This document shows, in pieces, positions 36,211 to 48,490 of a stretch of DNA of 64,000 nucleotides. Within the stretch, counting starts at the first letter, position 1. The number at the start of each line of letters is the position of its first letter. The DNA is taken from NCBI RefSeq assembly GCF_027744825.2, contig NC_071350.1, forward strand, positions 930,001 through 994,000. The letters are read 5' to 3'. Source of the stretch: Synchiropus splendidus (lineage: Eukaryota > Chordata > Actinopteri > Syngnathiformes > Callionymidae). Under the pieces are notes generated by a model. The model saw nothing but the letters and a program-made list of their open reading frames with translations, made no database searches and had not been told where the DNA came from. Position numbers and translations under genes: made by a program.

Positions 36211-37667
36211 GAAAACGCGTTTTACGCAATTTGCCATAACTTTGCAGGAAAGCCTCAGAACATGATATTTTCACCTCCCACTATAGCAGAAAGGGTCATT
36301 CTCGTAGTTGCACATCAAATCTAAGCTGTCTGAAGTGTTTTTCCAAGGTTATCAACATTTTTATCTTTGGCGTTCCTGAATCGACCTTATCTCAGGCCGA
36401 AAACGCGTTTTCTGCATTGTGCCATAACTTTGCAGGGAAACTTCAGAACATGAAATTTTAACATCCCACTATAGCAGAAAGGGTCTTTCTAGTAGTTGCA
36501 CATCAAATCTAAGCTGTCTGAAGTGTTTTTCCAAAGTTATCAACATTTTTATGTTTGGCGTTCTGGAACCCACCTTATCTCAGGCTGAAAACGCGTTTTC
36601 TGCATTGTGCCAAAACTTTGTAGGTAAGCTCCAGAACATGAAATTTTCACCTCCCACTATAGCAGAAAGGGTCTTTCTCGTAGTTGCATATCAAATCTAA
36701 GCTATCTGAAGTGTATTTGCAAAGTTATCAACATTTTTATGTTTGTCGTTCTGGTACCCACCTTATCTCAGGCTGAAAACGCGTTTTCTGCATTGTCCCA
36801 TAACTTTGCAGGGAAGCTTTAGAACATGAAATTTTCAGCTCCCACTAGAGCAGAAAGGGTATTTCTAGTAGCTGCACATCAAATCTAAGCTGTCTGTAGA
36901 GTTTTTCCTGAGTTATCAACATTTTTATGTTTGGCGTTCTGAAATCAACCTCATCTCAGGCTGAAAACGCGTTTTACGCATTGTGCCAAAACTTTGCAGG
37001 GAAGCTTCAGAACATGATATTTTCACCTCCCACTACAGCAGAATGGGTCTTTCTAGTAGTCTCACATCAAATCTAAGTTGTCTGAAGTGTTTTTCCAAAG
37101 TTATCAACATTTTTATGTTTGGCGTTTCGGAATCGACCTTATCTCAGGCTGAAAACGCGTTTCCTACATTGTGGCATAACTTTGCAGGTAAGCTTCAGTA
37201 CATGAAATTTTCACCTCCCACTGTAGCAGAAAGGGTCTTTCTAGTAGTTGCACATCAAATCTAAGCTGTCTGAAGTGTTTTTCCAATGTTATCAACATTT
37301 TTATGTTTGGCGTTCTGGAACCCACCTTATCTCAGGCTGAAAACGTGTTTTCTGCATTGTGCCATAACTTTGCAGGGAAGCTTCAGAACATGAAATTTTC
37401 ACCTCCCACTATAGCAGAAAGGGTCTTTCTAGTAGTTGCACATCAAATCTAAGCTGTCTGAAGTGTTTTTCCAATGTTATCAACATTTTTATGTTTGGCG
37501 TTCTGGAACCCACCTTATCTCAGGCTGAAAACGCGTTTTCTGCATTGTGCCAAAACTTTGTAGGTAAGCTCCAGAACATGAAATTTTCACCTCCCACTAT
37601 AGCAGAAAGGGTCTTTCTCGTAGTTGCATATCAAATCTAAGCTGTCTGAAGTGTTTTTCCAAAGTTA

Positions 37668-39218
37668 TCAACACTTTTATGTTTGGCGTTCCTGAATCGA
37701 CCTTATCTCAGGCTGAAAACGCGTTTCTTGCATTGTGGCATAACTTTGCAGGGAAGCTTCAGAACATGAAATTTTCACCTCCCACTGTAGCAGAAAGGGT
37801 CTTTCTAGTAGTTGCACATCAAATCTAAGCTGTCTGAAGTGTTTTTCCAAAGTTATCAACATTTTTATGTTTGACGTTCTGGAACCCACCTTATCTCAGG
37901 CTGAAAACGCGTTTTCTGCATTGTGCCAAAACTTTGAAGAAAAGCTCCAGAACATGAAATTTTCACCTCCCACTATAGCAGAAAGGGTCTTTCTAGTAGT
38001 TGCACATCAAATCTTAGCTGTCTGAAGTGTTTTTCCAAAGTTCTCAACATTTTTATGTTTGGCGTTCTGAAATCAACCTCATCTCAGGCTGAAAACGCGT
38101 TTTACGCATTTTGCCATAACTTTGCAGGGAAGCTTCAGAACATGAAATTTTAACCTCCCACTATAGCAGAAAGGGTCTTTCTAGTAGTTGCACATCAAAT
38201 CTAAGCTGTCTGCAGTGTTTTTCCAAAGTTATCAACATTTTTATGTTTGGCGTTTTGGAATCGACCTTATCTCAGCCTGAAAACGCGCTTTACATATTTT
38301 GCCATAACTTTGCAGGGAAGCTTCAGAACATGACATTTTCACCTCCCACTATCGCAGAAAGGGTCTTTCTAGTAGTTGCACATCAAATCTAAGCTGTCTG
38401 AAGTGTTTTTCCGAAGTTATCAACATTTTTATGTTTGGCGATCTGGAACCCACCTTATCTCACGCAGAAAACGGGTTTTCTGCATTGTGCCATAACTTTG
38501 CAGATAAGCCTTAGAACATGAAATTTTCACCTCCCACTAGAGCAGAAAGGGTATTTCTAGTAGTTGCACAACAAATCTAAGCTGTCTGAAGTGTTTTTCG
38601 AAAGTTATCAACATTTTTATTTTTGGCGTTCCGGAATCGACCTTATCTCAGGATGAAAACGCGTTTTCTGCATTGTGCCAAAACTTTTCCGGGAAGCTCC
38701 AGAATATGAAATTTTCACGTCCCACTATAGCAGAAAGGGTATTTCTAGTAGTTGCACATCAAATCTAAGCTGTCTGTAGAGTTTTTCCTGAGTTATCAAC
38801 ATTTTTATGTTTGGCGTTCTGAAATCAACCTCATCTCAGGCTGAAAACGCGTTTTACGCATTGTGCCATAATTTTGCAGGGAAGCTTCAGAACATGATAT
38901 TTTCACCTCCCACTAGAGCAGAAAGGGTATTTCTAGTAGTTGCACAACAAATCTAAGCTGTCTGAAGTGTTTTTTGAAAGTTATCAACATTTTTATGTTT
39001 GGCGTTCCGGAATCGACCTTATCTCAGAATGAAAAATCGTTTTCTGCATTTTCCCATAACTTTGCAGGGAAGCTTCAGAACATGAAATTCTGACCTCCCA
39101 ATATAGCAGAAAGGGTCTTTCTAGTAGTTGCGCATCAAATCTAAGCTGTCTGAAGTGTATTTCCAAAGTTATCAACATTTTCATGTTTGGCGTTGTGGAA
39201 CCCACCTTATCTCAGGTT
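37668..39218 (+). repeat. Segmental satellite repeat, copy 2 (five monomers shorter)
   Basis: Second copy of the series at 33720-36210. The junction where five monomers are missing lies near 38450, inside a monomer that starts as a GATCTGGAACCC type and continues as the CTCACGCAGAAAAC type. This is the hybrid expected from an unequal exchange between two out-of-register monomers. Confidence 0.8.
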
Positions 39219-42200
39219 GAAAAATGCGTTTTCTGCATTGTGCCATAACTTTGCAGGGAAGCTTCAGAACATGAAATTTTCACCTCCCACTACAGCAGAA
39301 AGGGTCTTTCTAGTAGTTGCACATCAAATCTAAGCTGTTTGAAGTGTTTTTCCAAAGTTATCAACATTCTTATGTTTGGCGTTCCGGAATCGACCTTTTC
39401 TCAGGCTGAAAACGCGTTTTCTGCATTGTGCCATAACTTTGCAGGGAAGCTTTGGAACATGAAATTTTCACGTCCCACTAGAGCTGAAAGGGTCTTTCTA
39501 GTAGTTGCACATCAAATCTAAGCTGTCTGAAGTGTTTTTCCAAAGTTATCAACATTTTTATGTTTGGTGTTCTGGAACCCACCTTATCTCAGGCTGATAA
39601 CGCGTTTTCTGCATTGTGCCATAACTTTGCAGGGAGACTTCAGAACATGAAATTTTCACCTCCCACTTCAGCAGGAAGGGTATTTCTAGTAGTTGCGCAT
39701 CAAATCTAAGCTGTTTGAAGTGTTTTTCCAAAGTTATCAACATTCTTATGTTTGGCGTTCCGGAATCGACCTTTTCTCAGGCTGAAAATGCGTTTTCTGC
39801 ATTGTGCCATAACTTTGCAAGGAAGCTGTAGAACATGAAATTTTCACGTCCCACTAGAGCAGAAAGGGTATTTCTAGTAGTTGTACATCAAATCTAAGCT
39901 GTCTGAAGTGTTTTTCCAAAGTTATCAACATTTTTATGTTTGGCGTTCCGGAATCGACCTTATCTCAGGCTGAAAACGCGTTTTACGCAATTTGCCATAA
40001 CTTTGCAGGAAAGCCTCAGAACATGATATTTTCACCTCCCACTATAGCAGAAAGGGTCTTTCTCGTAGTTGCACATCAAATCTAAGCTGTCTGTAGAGTT
40101 TTTCCTGAGTTATCAACATTTTTATGTTTGGCGTTCCGGAATCGACCTTTTCTCAGGCTGTAAACGCGTTTTCTGCATTGTGCCATAACTTTGGAGGGAG
40201 GCTTCAGAACATGAAATTTTAACCTGCCACTATTGCAGAAAGGGTCCTTCTAGTAGTTGCACATCAAATCTAACCTGTCTGAAGTGTTTTTCCAAAGTTA
40301 TCAACATTCTTATGTTTGGCGTTCCGGAATCAACCTTATCTCAGGCTGAAAACGCGTTTTCTGCTTGGTGTCATCACTTTGCAGGAAAGATGCAGAATAT
40401 GAAATTTTCACCTCCCACTATAGCAGAAAGGATCTTTCTAGTAGTTGCACAACAAATCTAAGCTGTCTGAAGTGCTTTTCGAAAGTTATCAACATTTTTA
40501 TGTTTGGCGTTCCGGATCGCACCTTATTTAAAACGCATTTTCTGCATTGTGCCATAACTTTGCTGGGAAACTTCAGAACATGAAATTTTAACATCCCACT
40601 ATAGCAGAATGGGTCTTTCTAGTAGTTGCACATCAAATCTAAGCTGTCTGAAGTGTTTTTCCAAAGTTATCAACATTCTTATATTTGGCGTTCCGGAATC
40701 AACCTTATCTCAGGCTGAAAACGCGTTTTACGCATTGTGCCATAACTTTGCAGGAAAGCTTCAGAACATGAAATTTTCTACTCCCACTATAGCTGAAAGG
40801 GTCTTTCTAGTGGTTGCACATCAAATCTAAGCTGTCTGAAGTGTTTTTCCAAAGTTATCAATATTTTTATGTTTGGCGTTCCGGAATCGACCTTATCTCA
40901 GGCTGAAAACGCGTTTCTTGCATTGTGGCATAACTTTGCAGGGAAGCTTCAGAACATGAAATTTTCACCTCCCACTGTAGCAGAAAGGGTCTTTCTCGTA
41001 GTTGCATATCAAATCTAAACTGTCTGAAGTGTTTTTCCAAAGTTATCAACACTTTTATGTTTGGCGTTCCTTAATCGACCTTATCTCAGGCTGAAAACGC
41101 GTTTCTTGCATTGTGGCATAACTTTGCAGGGAAGCTTCAGAACATGAAATTTTCACCTCCCACTGTAGCAGAAAGGGTCTTTCTAGTAGTTGCACATCAA
41201 ATCTAAGCTGTCTGAAGTGTTTTTCGAAAGTTATCAACATTTTTTTGTTTGACGTTCTGGAACCCACCTTATCTCAGGCTGAAAACGCGTTTTCTGCATT
41301 GTGCCAAAACTTTGAAGGTAAGCTCCAGAACATGAAATTTTCACCTCCCACTATAGCAGAAAGGGTCTTTCTAGTAGTTGCACATCAAATCTTAGCTGTC
41401 TGAAGTGTTTTTCCAAAGTTCTCAACATTTTTATTTTTGGCGTTCTGAAATCAACCTCATCTCAGGCTGAAAACGCGTTTTACGCATTGTGCCATAACTT
41501 TGCAGGGAAGCTTCAGAACATGAAATTTTAACCTCCCACTATAGCAGAAAGGGTCTTTCTAGTAGTTGCACATCAAATCTAAGCTGTCGAAAGTGTTTTT
41601 CCAAAGTTATCAACATTTTTATGTTTGGCGTTCCGGAATCGACCTTATCTTAGGCTGAAAACGCGTTTCCTGCATTGTGGCATAACTTTGCAGTGAAGCT
41701 TCAGAACATGAAATTTTCAACTCCCACTATAGCAGAAAGGGTCTTTCTAGTAGTTGCACATCAAATCTAAGCTGTCTGAAGTGTTTTTCCAAAGTTATCA
41801 ACATTTTTATGTTTGGTGTTCCTGAATCGACCTTATCTCAGGCCGAAAACGCGTTTTCTGCATTGTGCCATTACTTTACAGGGAAGCTTTAGAACATGAA
41901 AATTTCATCTCCCACTATAGCAGAAAGGGTCTTTCTAGTAGGTGCACATCAAATCAAAGCTGTTTGAAGTGTTTTTCCAAAGTTATCAACACTTTTATGT
42001 TTGGTGTTCCGGAATCGACCTTATCTCAGGCTGAAAACACGATTTACGCATTCTGCCATAACTTTGCAGGGAAGCTTCAGAACATGAAATATTCGCCTCC
42101 CACTATAGCAGAGAGGGTCTTTCTAGTAGTTGCACATAAAATCTAAGCTGTCTGAAGTGTTTTTCCAAAGTTATCAACATTTTTATGTTTGGCGTTCTGG

Positions 42201-42484
42201 AACCCACCATATCTCAGGCTGAAAACGCGTTTTCTGCATTGTGCCATAACTTTGCAGGGAAGCTTCAGAACATGAAATTTTCACCTCCCACTATAGCAGA
42301 AAGGGTCTTTCTAGTAGTTGCACATCAAATCTAACCTGTCTGAAGTGTTTTTCCAAAGTTATCAATATTGTCATGTTTGGCGTTCCGGAATCCACCTTAT
42401 CTCAGGCTGAAAACGCGTTTCCTGCATTGTGGCACAACTTTGCAGGGAAGCTTCAGAACATGAAATTTTCACCTCCCACTGTAG

Positions 42485-45400
42485 CAGAAAGGGTCTTTCT
42501 AGTACTTGCACATCAAATCTAAGCTGTCTGAAGTGTTTTTCCAAAGTTCTCAACATTTTTATGTTTGGCGTTCTGAAATCAACCTCATCCCAGGCTGAAA
42601 ACGCGTTTTCTGCATTGTGCCATAACTTTACAGGGAAGCTTCAGAACATGAAATTTTCACCTCCCACGATAGCAGAAAGGGTCTTTCGAGTAGTTGCACA
42701 TCAAATCTAAGCTGTCTGAAGTGTTTTTCCAAAGTTATCAACATTTTGATGTTTGGCGTTCCGGAATCGACCTTATCTCAGGCTGAAAACACGATTTACG
42801 CATTCTGCCATAACTTTGCAGGGAAACTTCAGAACATGAAATTTTCATATCCCACTATAGCAGAAAGGGTCTTTCTAGTAGTCTCACATCAAATCTAAGC
42901 TGTCTGAAGTGTTTTTCCAAAGTTATCAACATTTTTATGTTTGGCGTTCTGAAATCAACCTCATCTCAGCCTGAAAACGCGTTTTACGCATTGTGCCATA
43001 ACTTTGCAGGGAAGCTTCAGAACATGAAATTTTAACCTCCCACTATAGCAAAATGGGTCTTTCTAGTAGTTGCACATCAAATCTTAGCTGTCTGAAGTGT
43101 TTTTCCAAAGTTATCAACATTTTTATGTTTGGCGTTCTGAAATCAACCTCATCTCAGGCTGAAAACGCGTTTTACGCATTGTGCCATAACTTTGCAGGGA
43201 AGCTTTAGAACATGAAATTTTCACCTCCCACTAGAGCAGAAAGGGTATTTCTAGGAGTTGCACATCAAATCTAAGCTGTCTGTAGAGTTTTTCCTGAGTT
43301 ATCAACATTTTTATGTTTGGAGTTCTGAAATCAACCTCATCTCAGGCTGAAAACGCGTTTCACGCATTGTGCCATAACTTTTCAGGGAAGCTTCAGAACA
43401 TGAAATTTTCACCTCCCACTATAGCAGAATGCGTCTTTCTAGTAGTTGCACATCAAATCTAAGCTGTCTGAAGTGTATTTGCAAAGTTATCAACATTTTT
43501 ATGTTTGGCGTTCTGGTATCCACCTTATCTCAGGCTGAAAACGCGTTTTCTGCATTGTCCCGTAACTTTGCAGGGAAGCTTTAGAACATGAAATTTTCAG
43601 CTCCCACTAGAGCAGAAAGGGTATTTCTAGTAGCTGCACATCAAATCTAAGCTGTCTGTAGAGTTTTTCCTGAGTTATCAACATTTTTATGTTTGGCGTT
43701 CTGAAATCAACCTCATCTCAGGCTGAAAACGCGTTTCACGCATTGTGCCATAACTTTGCAGGGAAGCTTCCGAACATGAAATTTTTACTTCCCACTATAG
43801 CAGAAAGGGTCTTTCTAGTAGTTGCACATCAAATCTAAGCTGTCTGAAGTGTTTTTCTAAAGTTATCAACATTCTTATGTTTGGCGTTCCGGAATCAACC
43901 TTATCTCAGGCTGAAAACGCGTTTTACGCATTGTGCCATAACTTTGCAGGAAAGCTTCAGAACATGAAATTTTCACCTCCCACTGTAGCAGAAAGGGTCT
44001 TTCTCGTAGTTGCACATCAAATCTAAGCTGTCTGAAGTGTTTTTCCAAAGTTATCAACATTTTTACGTTTGGCGTTCCGGAATCGACCTTATCTCAGGCT
44101 GAAAACACGTTTTCTGCATTGTGCCATAACTTTGCAGGGAAGCTTCAGAACATGAAATTTTCACCTCCCACTATAGCAGAATGCGTCTTTCTAGTAGTTG
44201 CACATCAAATCTAAGCTGTCTGAAGTGTTTTTCCAAAGTTATCAACATTTTTATGTTTGGCGTTTCGGAATCGACCTTATCTCCGGCTGAAAACGCGTTT
44301 TCTGCATTGTGCCATAACTTTGCAGGTAAGCTTTAGAACATGAAATTTTCACCTCCCACTAGAGCAGAATGGGTCTTTCTAGTAGTTGCACATCAAATCT
44401 AAGCTGTCTGAAGTGTTTCTCCAAAGTTATCAATATTTTTATGTTTGGCGTTCCGGAATTGACCTTATCTCAGGCTGAAATCGCGTTTCCTACATTGTGG
44501 CATAACTTTGCAGGTAAGCTTCAGTACATGAAATTTTCACCTCCCACTGTAGCAGAAAGGGTCTTTCTAGTAGTTGCACATCAAATCTAAGCTGTCTGAA
44601 GTGTTTTTCCAAAGTTATCAACATTTTTATGTTTGGCGTTCTGGAACCCACCTTATCTCAGGCTGAAAACGCGTTTTCTGCATTGTGCCAAAACTTTGTA
44701 GGTAAGCTCCAGAACATGAAATTTTCACCTCCCACTATAGCAGAAATGATCTTTCTAGTAGATGCACATCAAATCTAAGCGGTCTGAAGTGTTTTTCCAA
44801 AGGTATCAACATTTTTATGTTTGCCGTTCCGGAATCGACCTTATCTCAGGCTGAAAATGCGTTTTCTGCATTGTGCCATAAATTTGGAGGGAAGCTTCAG
44901 AACATGAAAATTTCACATCCCACTATAGCAGAAAGGATCTTTCTAGTAGTTGCACATCAAATCTAAGCTATCTGAAGTGTTTTTCCAAAGTTATCAACAC
45001 TTTTATGTTTGGCGTTCCGGAATCGACTGACTGAAAACGCGTTTTCTGCACTGTGCCATAACTTTGCAGGGAAACTTCAGAACATGGAATTTTAACCTCC
45101 CAATCTAGCAGAAAGCGTCTTTCTCCTTGTTGCACATCAAATCTAAGCTGTCTGAAGTGTTTTTCCAAAGTTATCAACATTTTTGTGTTTGGCGTTCCGG
45201 AACCCTTCTTATCTCAGGCTGAAAACGGGTTTTCCGCATTGTGCCATAACTTTGCTGGGAAGCTTCAGAACATGAAATTTTCACCTCCCACTATAGCAGA
45301 AAGGGTCTTTCTCGTAGTTGCACATCAAATCTAAGCTGTCTGAAGAGTTTTTCCAAAGTCATCAACACTTTTATGTTTGGCTTCCGGAATCGACCTTATC

Positions 45401-48400
45401 TCAGGCTGAAAACGTATTTTCTGCATTGTGCCATAACTTTGCAGGGAAGCTTCAGAACATGAATTTTCCACATCCCACTATAGCAGAAAGGGTTTTTCTT
45501 TTAGTTGCACATCAAATCTAAGCTGTCTGAAGAGTTTTTCCAAAGATATCAACATTTCTATGTTTGGCGTTCCGGAACCCACCTTATCTCAGGCTGAAAA
45601 CGAGTTTTCTGCATTGTGCCTTTACTTTTCTGGGGAGCTTCAGAACATGGAATTTTCACCTCCCACTATAACCGAAAGGGTCTTTCTAGTCGTTGTACAT
45701 CAAATCTAAGCTGTCTGAAGTGTTTTTCGAAAGTTATCAACATTTTTATGTTTGGCGTTCCGGAATCGACCTTATCTCTGGCTGAAAACGCGTTTTCTGC
45801 ATTGTGCCTTTACTTTTCTTGGGAGCTTCAGAACATGGAATTTTCACCTCCCACTATAACCGAAAGGGTCTTTCTAGTCGTTGTACATCAAATCTAAGCT
45901 GTCTGAAGTGTTTTTCCAAAGTTATCAACATTTTTATGTTTGGCGTTCTGGAACCCACTTTATCTCAGGCTGAAAATGCGTTTTCTGCATTGTTCCATAA
46001 CTTTGCAGGGAAGCTTCAGAACATGAAATTTTAACCTCCCACTCTAGCAGAAAGGGTCTTTCTCGTAGTTGCACTTCAAATCTAAGCGGTCTGAAGTGTT
46101 TTTCCAAAGTTATCAAGATTTTTATGATTGGCGTTCTGGAACCCACCTTATCTCAGGCTGAAAACGCGTTTTCTGCATTGTGCCTTTACTTTTCTGGTGA
46201 GCTTCAGAACATGGAATTTTCACCTCCCACTATAGCAGAAAGGGTCTTTCTAGTAGTTGCACATCAAATCTAAGCTGTCTGAAGTGTTTTTCCAAAGTTA
46301 TCAACATTTTCATGTTTGGCGTTCCGGAACCCACCTTATCTCTGGCTGAAAACGCGTTTTCTGCTTTGTGCCATAACTTTGCATGGATGCTTCCGAACAT
46401 GAAATTTTCACGTCTCACTATCGCAGAAACGGTCTTTTTAGTAGTTGCGCATCAAATCTAAGCTGTCTGAATTGTTTTTCCAAAGTGATCAACATTTTTA
46501 TGTTTGGCGTTCGAGAATTGACCTTATCTCAGGCTGAAAACGCGTTTTCTGCATTGTGCCATAACTTTGCAGGGAAGCTTCAGAACATGAAAATTTCACC
46601 TCCCACTATAGCAGAAAGGGTCTTTCTAGTAGTTGCACATCAAATCTAAGCTGTCTGAAGTGTTTTTCCAAAGTTATCAACATTTTTATGTTTGGCGTTC
46701 TGGAACCCACCTTATCTCAGGCTGAAAACGCGTTTTCTGCATTGTGCCTTAACTTTTCAGGGGAGCTTGAGTACATGGAATTTTCACCTCCCACTATTAC
46801 AGAAAGGGTCCTTCTAGTAGTTGCACATCAACTATAAGCTGTCTGAAGTGTTTTTCCAAAGTTATCAACATTTTTATGTTTGGCGTTCTGGAACCCACCT
46901 TATGTCAGGCTGAAAACGCGTTTTCTGCATTGTGCCTTAACTTTTCAGGGGAGCTTGAGTACATGGAATTTTCACCTGCCACTATAACAGAAAGGGTCTT
47001 TCTAGTAGTTGCACATCAAATCTAAGCTGTCTGAAGATTTTTTCCAAAGTTATCAACATTTTAATCTTTGGCGTTCGGGAACTCAACTTATCTTACGCTG
47101 AAAACGCGTTTTCTGCATTGTGCCATAACTTTTCAGTGAAGCCTCAGAACATGAAATTTTCACCTCCCACTATAGTAGAAAGGGCCTTTCTAGTAGTTGC
47201 ACATCAAATCGAAGCTGTCTGAAGTGTTTTTCCAAAGTTATCAACAATTTTATGTTTGGCGTTCCGGAATGGACCTTATCTCAGGCTGATAACGCGTTTT
47301 CTGCATTGTGCCATAACTTTGCAGGGAAGCTTCAGAACATCAAATTTTCACCTCCCACTATAGCAGAAAGGGTCTTTCTAGTAGTTGCACATCAAATCTA
47401 AGCGGTCTGAAGTGTTTTTCCAACGTTATCAACATTAATATATTGCCGTTCCGTAATCGACCTTATCTCAGGCTGAAAAGCCGTTTTCTGCATTGTGCCA
47501 TAACTTTGGAGGGAAGCTTAAGAAATTGAAATTTTCAACTCCCACTATAGCAGAAAGGGCCTTTCTAGTAGTTGCACATCAAATCGAAGCTGTCTGAAGT
47601 GTTTTTCCAAACTTATCAATATTTTTATGTTTGGCGTTCCGGAACCCACCTTATCTCAGGCTGAAAACAGGTTTTCTGCATTGTGCCATGACTTTGCAGG
47701 GAAGCTTCAGAACATTAAATTTTCACCTCCCACTATAGCAGAAAGGGTCTTTCTCGTAGTTGCACATCAAATCTAAGCTATCTGAAGTGTTTTTCGAAAG
47801 TTTTCAACATTTTTATGTTTGGTGTTCCTGAATCGACCTTATCTCAGGCTCAAAACGCGTTTTCTGCATTGTGCCATAACTTTGCAGGTAACCTTCAGAT
47901 CATGAAATGTTCATTTCCCACTATAGCAGAAAGGGTCTTTGTAGTAGTTGCTCATCAAATCTAAGCTGTCTGAAGTGTTTTTCCAAAGTTATCAACATTC
48001 TTATGTTAGGCGTTCCGGAATCAACCATATCTCAGGCTGAAAACATGTTTTCTGCATTGTGCCATAACTTTGTAGGCAAGCTTCAGAACATGAAATTTCC
48101 ACATCCCACTATAGCAGAAAGGGTCTTTCTAGTAGTTGCACATCAAATCTAAGCTGTTTGAAGTCTTTTTCCAAAGTTATCAACATTTTTATGTTTGGCG
48201 TTCCGGAATCGACCTTATGTGAGGCTGAAAACGCGTTTTCTGCATTGTGCCATAACTTTGCAGGGAAGCTTCAGAACATGAAATTTTCACCTGCCACGAC
48301 AGCAGAAATGGTCTTTCGAGTAGTTGCACATCAAATCTAAGCTGTCTGAAGTGTTTTTCCAAAGTTATCAACATTTTGATGTTTGGCGTTCCGGAATCGA

Positions 48401-48490
48401 CCTTATCTCAGGCTGAAAACGCGTTTTACGCATTGTGCCATAACTTTGCAGGAAAGCTTCAGAACATGAAATTTTCGCCTCCCGCTATAG
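42485..48490 (+). repeat. Higher-order repeat of 32 monomers, copy 1 (6006 bp)
   Basis: From about 42485 onward the sequence recurs 6006 bp downstream. Markers in order: CACGATTTACGCATTCTGCC, the CTTGTTGCACATC monomer with an 11-bp-short GACTGACTGAAAAC start (45026, 51032), TTTGGCTTCCGG, paired TGCCTTTACTTTTCT monomers (45620, 45808), GTTCGAGAATTGACC and TCTTACGCTGAAAAC. Few differences are visible, for example GACTGACTG against GACTGACAG. The colinear match continues to about 47130. Confidence 0.9.
45015..45035 (+). repeat. Monomer with 11-bp deletion, shared with 51021-51041
   Basis: GGAATCGAC joins directly to TGACTGAAAAC, losing CTTATCTCAGG-type sequence. The same junction occurs 6006 bp downstream (GAATTGACTGACAGAAAAC), confirming common origin of the two 32-monomer blocks. 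Confidence 0.85.
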
